From assembly GCF_025370935.1 (NCBI RefSeq), contig NC_133491.1, positions 6,527,971 to 6,591,970 on the forward strand: a stretch of DNA of 64,000 nucleotides, written 5' to 3'. Position numbers and translations under genes: made by a program. Shown here piece by piece: positions 1-11,929 of this stretch. The stretch comes from Choristoneura fumiferana (lineage: Eukaryota > Arthropoda > Insecta > Lepidoptera > Tortricidae). A model generated the notes under the pieces. The model was given only the letters and a program-made list of their open reading frames with translations. It was not told the DNA's origin and ran no database searches. Position 1 is the first letter of the stretch, and each line of letters begins with the position of its first letter.

Positions 1-1300
1 CCACAATTATTACCCAGGATAACAAGTTATGTGCTACGCGTCAAATCGAATGGAACGTTATTTTTGACATTAAGTGGCGTCCGTTCCGCCATTAATCAGG
101 AACGACGAACGTATCACGCGTTACCCTTTTAAGTAAAAAGGGGTTATTGTCTTCCATTGTGATGATAAGCGAGTGTACGATTCGGGTTTCAATTTTAATT
201 TTTTACACTGCTGGTAAGTACTTACTACCCCATCGGTTTGAAATTGAGACCAGCGTTAATTGGATTTCTTTCATAAAACGGCGTTAATAAACGTTGGACT
301 TCGTTCCGAATACTCTGTGATTAATTTCTTGTGTTTCTCTAGTCCATTAGCAGCGCAAATTGAATTTTTATTTTGCTCCGCCCACTAAACTCTCTGAAAA
401 TGGGCGGCCTTATTGTGATCATGATTTAGGTATGATTTTAAAAAGCCTTTAAAACGTGGACAGCTGTAACATTTTCCTAATAAAATTGGGAATTAATATT
501 TCTTTTACGGCTACGGGGTTACGGCTACGTTTCGTAGCAGCTGCTACAAGTTCTACGCCGTAGCTTTTGCTACGCCGCTGATGGAACCGAAATAACCAAA
601 TCGTTAGTTATAAACACCTTGCCGTCAGTACTAGGTACTAGTGTAACACGACTAATTTCATTATAATGTTATTTTCCATCGAAGTGTGTTTAAAAGAGTT
701 TAGTTAAGAGCAGATCAAGTCCCTGCGCAGAGAAGTTTACGCAAATCTTCGTCACTTGACGACTTTCTTCTCTGAGCAACTCCTCTATAAATTTGTACTG
801 TTAGTTGCTTCGAGTATAGAATTGTCAGGTATCAAACCGACCGAGCAAAATTTTGTAAAATGCAGTGCAACCTGTCTCCATAATTTGAGCATTTAATAAC
901 TACGGGTAGAACGTGTTAAGTAGGTCAAAGCGGTCAGCAGAACAACTAGTGAAGCAGGCACCTACAAGCAAGTGGCCAGGCTCGGCTAAGCGCTAATGTG
1001 CTATCAATAAACATTACCGTGGTGGTAAACATGGCCGCTTGGAGTGCTTTTATACGAGTACGGCGAAAGGAGAGGTAACGTTTTATGGCACACAAACTAA
1101 GTGAGTTTGTTCTAGTAGAACTAGAACTGATATTGACGAACCTATTTGTGTAAAAGTTAATCAAGTTTACAAAAAAATAAGGAGAGGTCTTAAATGTTAA
1201 AGTTTCTAGGACTTATGTAACTATATACATATATTTTAAGTTTTCGTTTTATATTTGTGAACTTATATTTTATTTCTTTATTTCTTATCCTATATACTAA
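1..1300. other. Intergenic, no gene seen
   Basis: No supportable coding region. The first 400 bases are of mixed composition and do not resemble the small repeats elsewhere in the window. Around 501-585 the sequence alternates CTACG and CGTAG many times and can fold on itself. The short open frame on the minus strand at 946-1164 matches nothing I recognise and is treated as chance. Confidence 0.5.
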
Positions 1301-1307
1301 TATAACT

Positions 1308-1452
1308 ACGTCCATCTGCTGGGCAATGGCCTCCCCTCTTGAACTCTACATCTCCCTATATCCAGAGCCACCCAGAGCTACATCCTGCCACTCGCTTAGT
1401 TCCGCGTTCAGGTTATCTCGCCATTTACGCCTCGCCCTGCCTTGCCTCGGAG
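1308..1452 (-). mobile_element. Decayed LINE 3' end (C-terminal scrap)
   Basis: The plus strand has 'catctgctgggcaatggcct' near its start, followed by a CTTAG...CGCC-rich segment. This is the reverse complement of the C-terminal end of a common lepidopteran LINE reverse transcriptase family. It is related in style to the copies at 17790, 59550 and 61085, but more decayed. Assigned from memory of the family. Confidence 0.45.
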
Positions 1453-1481
1453 CTTTTAAAAGCTTTAAAAATAAACATCAT

Positions 1482-1632
1482 AGGACCAATTCACACCAAT
1501 TGATGCAGTCCCAAAGTAAGCACAGCTTGAATTAGGGGTACAAAGTAACGAATAAATAAACCCTCTTAAATATATTAAGAACAAAAATTCACATTTTTCA
1601 TACAAATATCGTCCTAACCGGGCGACGACGAC
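1482..1632 (-). mobile_element. Decayed tRNA-derived SINE tail
   Basis: It shares with the better SINE at 13140-13385 the ordered motifs CACCAATTGA, CAGTCCC, GTAAGCA/CTAAGCA plus CAGCTTG/AAGCTTG, an A-rich middle, and ACAAATATC followed by CCGGGC. The tRNA-like head is broken off after the CCGGGC. Confidence 0.5.
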
Positions 1633-2253
1633 TATCACTAGTTCAAGAGTTAATATGGTTGGAATTTTTTGATTTCGGTTTTATGCTAGCCATTAATGAA
1701 ATCATCACTGTAGTAATTAGTGGCACTGTTAATTACAATATTTTATTGTTGTTAAACACTTGATTGATTTTGGGAATTTGAAAATGTGTGACTTTGGTTA
1801 CACATTAACATTTTAATCAAGACTGATATGTAGCCCGAACTCGCGGGAGGTCCCCGAGGCCCCGGGGTTTGAGTGGGAGCCGATCCCATTAATTACAACA
1901 ACAAAACAAGACCCATGCGTAAGAAAATCATTGGTCCTAATACAGATTAAATACCAAACTGTTATGCTTTATGTATGTGTAAAATTGCAGGATTTTAATA
2001 CAATACAAGTATTGTAACCTGTTTTCTGTATAACAGGGTTATAAAGGAAATTGTCAAGGTAAGCAATACGCGCGATTAGATGACATTATCGCTTTCCACC
2101 CTTTTAAAACGGTAAGAGGTAAGGAACTCTCTACAGCGTAATAATAGCAGTACCAGTAAAATTAAATACAAAAATACATGAAAATTACTTATTTCATAAA
2201 AAAAGCCCTGGTAGTCACGAAGTTTGGCCTATGGTACCTATTTAAATTTGAAT
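1633..2253. other. Intergenic, no gene seen
   Basis: AT-rich. A short GC-rich stretch at about 1830-1885 contains CCCCGAGGCCCCGGGG but could not be assigned. No coding signal. Confidence 0.4.
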
Positions 2254-2376
2254 CAGAGGCCGTATTGTCTGACGTTTCTGACGCTCGCGATCGCAATCAA
2301 ATGACTGATTTCGCATACAAAAACTGTCATTTGATTGCTATCGCAAGCGTCAGATACTTAGGCAATACGGCCTCTG
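2254..2376. mobile_element. Small foldback MITE (hairpin)
   Basis: The ends are inverted: CAGAGGCCGTATTG at 2254-2267 pairs with CAATACGGCCTCTG at 2363-2376. Pairing continues inward through GACGCTCGCGATCGCAA against TTGCTATCGCAAGCGTC and TCAAATGAC against GTCATTTGA. The whole 123 bp can form a near-perfect hairpin. A related half copy lies at 14490-14600. Confidence 0.7.
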
Positions 2377-2865
2377 GACTTATACGAGTACCTGATTTTT
2401 TTTGAAATTTGTAAGCCTTGGTCCACTTCATCCGGCATGTCCTTTTCGATGAAGGAAAACATACAATACAAACATTCTTCATTGCACACCACAAATCAGT
2501 ACCATAATTTTACACAGATACAAAATGCAGGGTGGATAATAGGCGTAGGGAAGAAAAGAAAGAAGTAAAAATAAAATCGTCAAAAAAAATCCTATAAAAC
2601 ACGAAAATTTAGTTGCCAAAACGTGCCGCTACGCCACGGTTTGCTCGTCTGCATCCAGTGTGAAGCGGTTTCAAGACCTCTGATCCCAGGCGATTTATAG
2701 CATCGATTAGCACTTCCAAGATTGTATATCAATTTAATACTGAGCCAGCCGATTCGCTTGACCCAGAACAGTGTACTATGTATACACGCACTATCTATGT
2801 GCATACAGGGTATTCGGTGGATTTATTTTTATTTACTACTACGGTTGGATAGAATGTATATGTGT

Positions 2866-2925
2866 GGCAGGAGAAAGGCGAGGCCTTTGCCCAGCTGGGA
2901 CACCGTAAAGGCTTTTTTTTACATG
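2866..2925 (+). mobile_element. LINE 3' end scrap
   Basis: The text GAGGCCTTTGCCCAGCTGGG followed by ACACCGTAAAGGC and a T-run resembles the end of a lepidopteran LINE reverse transcriptase (the 'EAFAQLGH' type C-terminus). Only about 60 bp survive. Confidence 0.45.
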
Positions 2926-3467
2926 GATTTAGAGATGTTAAACTGTGCTACTTTTACGTCCTTTTCCAGTTGGCGCTGGTTCAAATTCTTACCATAATAC
3001 CTAGGAACAAAAAATTACTTAAATTATTATTCCTAGGTAATATTCTCTTCAGACTCATCAAGTTATTAAAGTAAATGGTAGACTCAAAAATGCATACACG
3101 TACACGCCATAAACTTAAGTTAAAGTAAGTTTACTACTAAGTATAAGCTTGTAAAGAAACGCAAGGGGTTTCGTGGGACAACTTGTTGAAACGAAGTTCC
3201 TTTTGTTATAAGTCTATAAGTAACAGAATATTCTTTATTTTTTATTAAGCATAAAATACAGTTGAAAGTGCGTTTTAATGCTGTCTTCCTAAGTTTTCCA
3301 TTTTATCACCTAAGTAACATTAAGAAAACTAGTGAAAAATGTAATTTGTCAACTTTACATGCCATCCAGTGGGAATATCGAGATAATAAAAAGTAGCCTA
3401 TGTATTATTCAAGAGACCCAATGCATAGCTATATGTCAAGTCCGTCTAGCCGTTTTAGAGTCAAAGG

Positions 3468-3532
<65 letters not shown>

Positions 3533-4309
3533 ACACACATACAACATACAACACTACATACGTACTTTTTACTATTCTTTATACTTATTTTTTTACATTT
3601 AGTTACATATTAAGATTATAATTCTATAATATTATTGACTTGCTTAGTTTTTCGTCTTGTCACTTGACTCGGTCAACTTCTCCAGTTTGAAAAGGAACAT
3701 CTCAAGAATTGTCAGAAATGTGTCAGGATGAAATATGCAAAAGAAGGAGGGAAATCAGTTAATAAATTGATTCATGCCGATGGAGCGAAGCTATTTCGCA
3801 CTTTGCGTGATCAGAATGTAATTTTCATTCGGAGTTTACGATAAACAACCCTCGATAATTCTTCTTGCATCACCAATACTTTATGAGGAAATTATGGAAC
3901 CGGTATGGGTGTAATGGAAAAGAAACTTCCCGCACGACTAATACCCGTCACTCCGGCTAGGGTTGCCCCTATATACCTTTTTCAAATCAATTGGATTGAA
4001 ATTCACGGACATTCAGAATAGGATCGAGACTAAGAACCGGAAACAAGGTTTATTATACAAGTATGTAGGAGCATTAATAAACGCAGCATTTTATCCTTCA
4101 TCTTTTAATACATAAAACAAATAATTTCGATTGACTTATTTACTTATCAACTCCTATAGGACATTTTTTAACTTGAAAAATTGTAATAAGTCAATAGTCA
4201 CCCTTTATGCTTTAGTTTAGCAATTCGCCTTTTACTTACTTGTGCTAACCAAATTCAAAATATGTTAAAATATGGATCGAACAATGGTAAATAGTTATTT
4301 GTGCAACAA
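2926..4309. other. Intergenic, no gene seen
   Basis: AT-rich, with only the CA microsatellite described separately and a small palindrome at 2999-3038 (CCTAGGAA ... TTCCTAGG). Nothing coding. Confidence 0.4.
3471..3540. repeat. (CA)n microsatellite
   Basis: About 70 bp of almost pure AC repeat with two interrupting T's near the right end. It produces a false His/Thr open frame. Confidence 0.95.
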
Positions 4310-4483
4310 GAGAGCAAAGTCGTTTTTTGGTGCGAGTGTTGATTTTGAATCCCGAGTAAGCGAAGGATTCTACAATTGAATCACGAGTGATAGCGAGTGA
4401 TTCTAGTTTAGAATCATGAGATCAGCGAGGGATATCAAACACACGAGATGCAAAAAAACTTTGGTCTCGTGTGACACATACAA

Positions 4484-5642
4484 CTTTTCACCTGAGCAGC
4501 GAGAACATTTAAATTAAAGGTTAAAACAAAACCACATATATTTAGAAGACAAAAAATATCAAAAACTTTAAAATATAATTCGACTGTTTAGAAATAAATA
4601 TAGTACCTACTTACTTAATCATATTTAAAACTTTATCTCGAAAATGATTCATACAGTCGCCATTACATCTTTAAAAAGTCACTTAAGAATGCCAGACAAC
4701 GATCAAAAGTCTCCGGTAAGTAGATAGGTTTTGAATATGGAACGAAAAAGTATCCACTATAAAAATAAACCTTTAAATATGATTTTATTAGGATTTATAT
4801 TGTTTGAACATGAATATAATAAATATAAGAACATAAATATAAATAGATTACTTTCAAATTCATTCAATTTGACAAATATTTGATCCAACTTTAAGAGATA
4901 GGCAGTATACGGAACGAATTTATTAAAAAAAACAAGAGCACGAGGTTGCATACTTTATTAAAAGAGTGGGAAAATTGTAACATTTCGGAAATATTTCGCT
5001 GTCATATAATTCACTGTTTTTTAAAATTTTTGTTTTTTCATTTGTCCTTATTATAATTAATTCATTTTTGACATATTATATTATTTTAATGCTAAAGGTC
5101 AACACATTATTTTTTATTAGGTTGGTATAATGCTTCTTGCTTAATTAAAAAGTAAAAAAAAAACTAAGAAAAAAGTAAAATTGAGCGGGATATTCGTTCA
5201 TTTATGCTCGTTTTGTTTGCTAATTTAACTTTGTAGTTTTTAGTTTATATTTGAGAATAGCACCGTACAAGCTTCGAGCAATAAGTGCTATACTAAAAAA
5301 TCCCTCTAATAATGCTCTATATACCTATTTAATATAACAGACGTTTTGTAATTTTGCGGTTATATCCGAACGTTTGTTTGTTTCTTTTTAGGGCTACAGA
5401 ATTTGAAAATCGAACTTAGTATCGATTTGATACTAACTCTCGCTTTTTTCATATTGAAGTGAAAGTGACAGATCAAAGTCAAGTTCAATTATTTGGCATT
5501 CAGTGAGTGGACACAGCACTGTCCTCAGCATTTAAAAAAAATAATTAAAAAGCTACTTTGTCTCACGGAGTGAGCAAAATGCGATTTTGCTCACTGATTT
5601 TTCATAGCAAAACCTGCCTATTTGAGCTGCTGAGGTGAAAAG
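4484..5642. mobile_element. Possible non-autonomous DNA element with inverted ends
   Basis: CTTTTCACCTGAGCAGC at 4484-4500 is the reverse complement, with one mismatch, of GCTGCTGAGGTGAAAAG at 5626-5642. The 1.16 kb between them is AT-rich and noncoding. Just left (4345-4440) is a locally repetitive stretch alternating GATTCTA and GAATCACGAG. No target duplication was identified, so the boundaries are tentative. Confidence 0.4.
5390..5505 (+). repeat. Copy of the 'GGGCTAC' interspersed repeat
   Basis: AGGGCTAC followed by TTTGAAAATCGAACTTAGT resembles the partial copy at the right end of the window (63949-64000) and, in reverse, the copies at about 28985-29175 and 49640-49815. The family is short, noncoding and widely scattered in lepidopteran genomes as I remember them. 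Confidence 0.5.
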
Positions 5643-5920
5643 GAAATTTTCCAACATCTGCTGGCAAATCAATACCACGTGCTATGCAGTTACAAGAAAA
5701 GGGTAGTGCAAGATGGTAAATATTATTAACGTTATGATAACTCTCTAACCTTTTTTTTATTATAAAACGTAGTTAGAAAGAATAGTTGTAACTAACTATA
5801 TTATAGTTAAGTCGGGTTAAACCCCGAATTAAAAAGAGGGGTGTTGTTAGTTTGACACCAATCCCTGCCTGTCTGACGTAGCTTTAAGTTGTGTTTCATT
5901 AAAATCGGGTTGGACGTTTG

Positions 5921-6287
5921 TAGGGTTCCGTAGTCAACTATAAACTCTTATAGTTTCGCCATGTCTGTCCGTCCGTCTGTCTGTCTATCTGTCCGCGGCT
6001 AAGCTCAGAGACCGTTAGTACTATAAAGCTGTAATTTGGCATGAATATACATATCAGTCACGTCGACAAAGCAATAAAAAAGCATAAATGTAAAGTGGGG
6101 GTGATTTTTTGTCTCGATTAACCCTACAGCGTGGGGTATCTTTGGATAGGTTTTTTAAAACTATTGTCCAAGATGATTTTTCGATTCAGTGATCTGTTTC
6201 CGAAATATTCAACACAAATTTTCCAAATTTTACAGCACAAAATTTTCATTAAAATTGAGCGTCTCCCCTTGGGCGTGTCCGGTTTTT
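5921..6287 (+). mobile_element. GGGTTCCGTAG element, internally deleted copy
   Basis: It starts TAGGGTTCCGTAG, continues through TATAGTTTCGCCATGTCTGT and an (YTGT/CCGT)n tract, and ends GGGCGTGTCCGGTTTTT. The same landmarks in the same order occur in the longer copy at 8203-8848. This copy lacks the later segment with TACGGAACCCT. Confidence 0.65.
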
Positions 6288-6379
6288 CGAAAATGGTTAA
6301 ACTGATCGAGTGTTGCCATTATTTCCGGATTGAAAGTATCTTTGCGAACTTCTTTCCGCTGGCGTTCGTGTCGTCATAG

Positions 6380-6550
6380 TGTGTTGTATGTTTTTATATA
6401 TTTTAGTTTTTAAATGGGTCCTACTGAAAAACAGCGTTGCGGCTTGCTGTAACATTATGCTGAGTGGGGTCCACTTTATACTATTCGATGTTATTTTTAT
6501 TTTTGTTCCATCTAATGTATTTTTATGTGTATCGAATATGTGTAAATAAA

Positions 6551-6588
<38 letters not shown>

Positions 6589-6590
6589 TA
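6380..6590 (+). mobile_element. LINE/SINE 3' end with (CT)n tail
   Basis: GTGTAAATAAATGTTT followed by about 30 bp of pure CT (6554-6584). A polyadenylation-like AATAAA just before a simple repeat is how several lepidopteran non-LTR elements end. The 5' limit is uncertain. Confidence 0.45.
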
Positions 6591-7175
6591 TGGCATCCTA
6601 CGGACATTTAAGATACCTTAACTACTCAAAAAAACTGTTTTCTGTAACATGCTATGTAATGTTTATGTTGTGTTCCTTAAAACAGGCTAGGCCTGCATCA
6701 CAACAGTATTTTGTTTCAATACAAAACGTCAAAATATCCACGATAAAGGCAACGATTTGAAATTAATAATCTTAATTTCTATGGTTTATTTATTAGTTAC
6801 TGAATAAATTCACAGGATTAAGTATGAATATTCTTTAAGTATGAATAGTCTTAGTACAATAAACATACACTCAGTATAGTGTTATTAATGAGATTTTTGC
6901 AGATTTGCGATTGCTATATCCATTTTTAATGAACAGTTGTCTATCGCTTAATGTATGATATGGCACAAATACTTGGATATGGCACCAGATGGTTCATTAC
7001 TTTTAGTTAAATTTGTACCACATCCATTATAAATTCAATAATTATAGTTTTTTTTTTATATTAATTTATTTTTTTATTTATGTCAAATTTTCTATTTTAA
7101 TGAGACTTCAGAATAAGTTTTTGACAAAAATTCCATTTTTCATATGATTGACTGTACTTTTTGTCAACTTTACTT
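6591..7175. other. AT-rich, no gene; contains GATATGGCACAAA motifs
   Basis: Noncoding. GATATGGCACAAA occurs here and again at intervals up to about 7840 (see findings). No open frame of note. Confidence 0.35.
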
Positions 7176-7179
7176 GCAT

Positions 7180-7420
7180 TGTCACTCAAACTAAATTTGC
7201 ATACCGAATTTCAAGTCGATGCCATTAACCGCTGCAGAGTTCCGCCCTGTGGAGATGATCCTGGCTAGACTACCAGGATGTCACTACCAGATTATTGTAT
7301 CGTCCAAATTTCAAGTCAATTTGACTACTGGAAGTCGGTCAAATTTAACTTGCAAGATTTGATTACAGACAGACAAACAGACAACGGGCAGGTGAAACTA
7401 AATAATAAGCTTGTAAAAAG
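7180..7420 (+). mobile_element. Non-LTR retrotransposon 3' tail fragment
   Basis: Contains AATTTCAAGTCGATG, a second AATTTCAAGTCAAT, and then ACAGACAGACAAACAGACAA followed by GGGCAGGTGAAACTAAATAA and AAGCTTGTAAA. This order is typical of a very common lepidopteran retroelement 3' end. No coding remains. Confidence 0.5.
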
Positions 7421-8202
7421 ATGTATCGTCTTTGGGCATGAATGTCAACATAGAATGTCCGATATTTTTTTACTTATACTTTTATTAATGTTTTTCTCAT
7501 TCAGAATTGGTGGTAAACTTTTAGGCAAAATTAGGCGGCAGAAGGTATATAAATGGTAATTCCATAGGTGATTGAGAGTGGATGTGTCACAAAATTGTTA
7601 AAGATCATGTCGTTTGTCACAATGTTTACTTGAGTTTAAGCATTGTTTTGTGCTATATCCGGGTATAGCACACATTTGTGATTACCATTTATTTCGTACC
7701 GTGGATATGGTACAAATTGAATGTAATTTACTTAGTAAAAAATAAGTATTTTGACACAACGATTTGTGCAAAAGATTATTCACGATCTGAAATATTAAGC
7801 TTAACTCGAAATCCATTTTGGTAAAAAATGGATATGGCACAAACGCATTCTCACCCGACGTTCTATGAAATTCTTCATTTGAGTTAAACTCTTAGTCCGT
7901 GGTGGTAAATGGGCATAACACTGGTCTTGATGCTTATGTTCTCTTGAGTTGGAAAGGATACTAAGGATTCCGTGCAAATATCGAGATAAAAAGTAACTTA
8001 TGAGTTAATTCAGACGTCCAGCTACCATACCAAACATAGTAACTTTCGCGTTCATAATATTAGTAGGGTAGTTCAAGCGAATACTCGTGAACTTAACACT
8101 GAAGTCATTACACCAGAGTTGATACAAGTTATTTATAATAACGACCATGACCATAAAAAATGGTAGATATTGCAATTTGCTTTTAGTACCTACTGCCATT
8201 TT

Positions 8203-8848
8203 TAGGGTTCCGTAGCCAAAATGGCAAAAATGGAACCCTTATAGTTTCGCCATGTCTGTTTGTCTGTCCGTCTGCGGCTTTTCTCAGGGACTATCAATGC
8301 TAGAAAGCTGTTATTTTGCACGAATATTGTATATGTAAACTATGCCGACAAAATAGTACAATAAAAAAAATCAAAATGAATTTTTTTAGAGTACCTCCCA
8401 TAGACGTAAAGTGGGGGTGTTTTTTTTTCTCATCCAACCTTGTAGTGTGGAGTATCGTTGGATAGGTCTTTTAAAACCATTAGGGACTGCTAAAACGATT
8501 TTTCGATTCATTGATATGTTTGCAAAATATTCAACTTCCAAGTGCAAATTTTCATTAAAATCGAGCGTCCCCTCCCCCTCTAAAATCTAAACCGGAGGGT
8601 GGAAAAGTTTGAAAAGATTCAGGATGGTAGTCAGTATATGAAACTTACAAGGAAAACTATAACGTTTAAGTTTTCTTGAGAATTATTAGTAGTTTAAGAG
8701 TAAATAGCAGCCTAAGGTATAAAATATACCTAAACATGGAATATTCCGTACAAAATACGAAATTCTTTAAAAAATATTACTTAATTTTATCGTAATGGCT
8801 ACGGAACCCTATTTTGGGCGTGTCCGACACGCTCTTGGCCGGTTTTTC
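8203..8848 (+). mobile_element. GGGTTCCGTAG element, near full length
   Basis: Begins TAGGGTTCCGTAGCCAAA. Near the end it has ATGGCTACGGAACCCTA, the inverted form of the start, followed by a tail GGGCGTGTCCGACACGC and GGCCGGTTTTT. About 645 bp and noncoding. The inverted GGGTTCCGTAGCC / GGCTACGGAACCC pair suggests a MITE-like origin, but the tail lies outside the inverted pair. Confidence 0.65.
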
Positions 8849-9787
8849 TTACTATGTTCTTCTTGGTAGCGATTATCATTCGGAAATGACTTTAAAAATG
8901 ATATAAAAAAGCCTCTGTGGCCTTTGTGGATTTTGATTTCTGGTAGTTCAGAGTTCAGACCAAATCGCACGTCGTGCATCCCGGCTCAAAAACATACTGA
9001 GCGCAAAAAAATCTGGCCCCCAAATGTATGCAATAATAGGTAATTTTGTATGTAGAGTGGGCCAAATTTTGTGCAGCTGAGTAAGTATATTTATTCAGTT
9101 ACTTTAAAAAACCTACTCGTGCCAGTAGATGTAAATAAATAAAAAAAAACAATATAACACCCAATCTTTAATAAAAATATCGGTAGCGGGTTATTTATTC
9201 GTCTGGTGCAGTATTTTAGTTGCAGTATTTCGGAATTCTTTATTTGAAGCTACTATGTTGCGTTCACGTAAGAATATTTGAAACAGTTATGTACTTTCAT
9301 TTCTGGGACCTTTCAACTGCTTCGTTAGTGTAGAGACATTTTTTGAAGGAATTTGTTTTTAAAGGTAGGTTTTTTTATGTATTATTAGTTCCATTCAAAA
9401 ATGCAAAAAAGCCTAAAAATATTTTCCTCCGCGCTATAAAGAATGGATTTTACCATTACCTTTAATACTTGGCTGGTTGAGCTCTACATACACATTTTCT
9501 TTCTGTAATATTTGTAGTAGCTTAGCAAAGAGCCTTTTATTTAGAGATAAATGTATGTAAAAAAAGGCATATTTTAAGTACGAAATAAATAATGGCTCGC
9601 GAAGAAAAACAACATTGAGCTTTAACTCAGTCCGTGGAGTGAATTTTAATCTCCATTAGAAAAATAGAGTGTCAGAAGTATATGAACATTACGTTTTCTT
9701 TAAATCTGTAATATTGTAGAGCCTTTGTTCTGTTTGATGTTTTTTATGTGGGAGTGTTTTTAATACACTTATAAAAGTGCAGGCTGT
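8849..9787. other. Intergenic, no gene seen
   Basis: AT-rich unique sequence with no coding or repeat signal that I can name. Confidence 0.4.
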
Positions 9788-9789
9788 TA

Positions 9790-10212
9790 ATGAGGGCTAT
9801 CGCGTATGAATTCGCCACTAGAGGCGCTAGTGTAGCGTGAGGTCTCCGAAATGTCAAATCTCATAGTTTTTGGGTGATCTACGCGGGTCTATTTATAATT
9901 TAAAAAAAATTGTGAATATTTTGCAATATCTGAAATTAATTATGGAAAATATGCGTTCCAGGGCAATGAATGTCTGTGTTTTGAGACAGTTTTGTCTTTC
10001 GAAAACCTTTGTCCTCCCTTTTTTCCGAACAAAACGGGGACTACGCAACACTAGCATGCTCGATATTTTTATGGTACGGTTTTAAGGTGCATTAAATATG
10101 ATTTTAATCTAAACTTTGTTTTCACGCCTGTAATAACAGACTTTGAAAGCCATACTTAAAAACCTCACGCAACAGTGCGCCATCTAGTGAGACAAAAAAC
10201 GATAGCCCTCAT
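9790..10212. mobile_element. MITE with ATGAGGGCTATCG ends and TA duplication
   Basis: The 13 bp terminal inverted repeats ATGAGGGCTATCG (9790-9802) and CGATAGCCCTCAT (10200-10212) are perfect and flanked by TA on both sides (9788-9789, 10213-10214). Inside them the arms still match imperfectly for about 40 bp (CACTAGAGGCGC... and CGTGAGGT against ACCTCACGC... and GCGCCATCTAGTG). The 423 bp body has no transposase. The TA duplication suggests mobilisation by a Tc1/mariner-type transposase; this is inference. Confidence 0.85.
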
Positions 10213-10214
10213 TA

Positions 10215-11515
10215 CCTCGTGTCTTTTTCAGATAACTACCCAAAAACTGAGGGGAAGGAGGAAGGCGGGTGGCGGGTCCCCCGGTTTTTAACATTAATGA
10301 AAATTAAACTAACTGTTATCATATATAGCCGATGATTTCCATTCATAATATATATATATATATATATATTATTTTTAGTTTTAGCTGATTTGGGACGATT
10401 TCGTGGCATGGATAAACTTTAATTTATTTTTCTTATTTCGAAGGCTGTCACGAATAAATGATTTCTTTCTGTCATACAATGTGATGAATGAGAAATAAAA
10501 TTTCATCTCAACTATTGTAGCGGAGGTGCCCAAGCAAAAATGTATTTTTTTCTAATTTTATTTTACCATTTTATTGTCATTATTGTTACGCATTCCCATG
10601 CTAAATTAAAGTTTTTTTAACACAAAAATAGTCCATAAGCTATGCCAGACATAATAATATGCACGAACAGAACAGATGGACATGGCGAAACGACATGCCA
10701 TGCATGTTTTTGCGATTTTGACCAATTCATTCTGAAAACTCCATGTTCTAACCGTTTTCGTTTACCCGCCGAATGACGTACGAATTACACATAATCCCGC
10801 GTTAAGTGCGATGCCCTCTGCCCTTCGCCTCGCGGTAAACAACGCACGTGCGACTTAATTCCGCGGATAGATTAGCGCCGTTACGTTGCCCGGTTGATTT
10901 ACCCGCGCCATCTGTCAGCGTTATAACCAACCATGGCAATAAGGCCGCGATATACTGACACATTAAAAAAACCGGCCACGTGCGAGTCGGAAAAACTGTA
11001 CTGAGACGATGTCGCGAGCATATCTATGTAAAACCTTTTAGCAATTTAAATAAATCAGAAGCACATGCCATGTAAGAGTAATATATTTAAATTTTCCTTA
11101 CACGGTCGCATGGGGGTCGTTTGCTATCTTTATCATACCCCTTGAGCTCAGATCGAAACTTTTGATATAATTCCTTGTCAAACATTCAGGCAACGGGTGA
11201 GTGAGCTAGTGTCGGTATTAAGGGAAGCAACTTTACCAAACTTTGACGAGAAAAGATGTGATTTTTAATCCAATCATTTACATGGAAATAGTGTTCCGAG
11301 CGTCAAATCGCACTCGTGATGTATTAAACCAGAAAAATACGGTCATCCTGAAAAATAAAGTTACCTTTGATATGTGTTTCCTTATTGCAAATTGAATGTA
11401 GTCTAGTCATGTAATTGAATTAAAGTGGCAATTCAGCAGATATTCACCATTTTAGAACGATATTTTCTCGTGCATGATTTAATAAATTTTAGTATTAAGA
11501 CATTATATAGGGATA
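10215..11515. other. Intergenic, no gene; less AT-rich patch
   Basis: Contains an (AT)n run at about 10348-10370. The part at 10730-10985 is richer in CpG and GC than its surroundings, looks single-copy in this window, and could be conserved noncoding DNA. No open frame supports a gene. Confidence 0.35.
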
Positions 11516-11517
11516 TT

Positions 11518-11565
11518 TAGTGAACTGTTGGTGTTGTGTAGGGACATAACATCAACAGTTCACTA
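11518..11565. repeat. Short perfect-type hairpin
   Basis: TAGTGAACTGTTGGTGTT (11518-11535) is the reverse complement of AACATCAACAGTTCACTA (11548-11565) except for one G:T-type mismatch. It leaves a 12-base loop. Confidence 0.7.
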
Positions 11566-11929
11566 AGTTAATACAAGACACTGGCCAGATTACTCACTTA
11601 TACAACATAACTACACAGTGTTTTTCTTGATTTCCTTTAACTTCGACAGACGGCTCAGCTGTTTAATACGTATATGTAGAATACTGATATTCGATAAAAA
11701 GCCGTGCTTCAGCGATGCCACAGATGCAACATATACATTGAACCGCCAACAATCTAACGGACGGACCTCAAAGTTAAATGGTTCTGGACCGGAGAGTTTA
11801 ACTATCAAACCCGTAGCTGTTCGCGACTCATAACAGCCGGCATCCTCCTAGAGCGATTCTTGTTTAGCTGGACGTGCAGTATTTAGTTTGTATAGTTTAG
11901 ACCAGTGACCGCATACTTTGTGTACGGTA

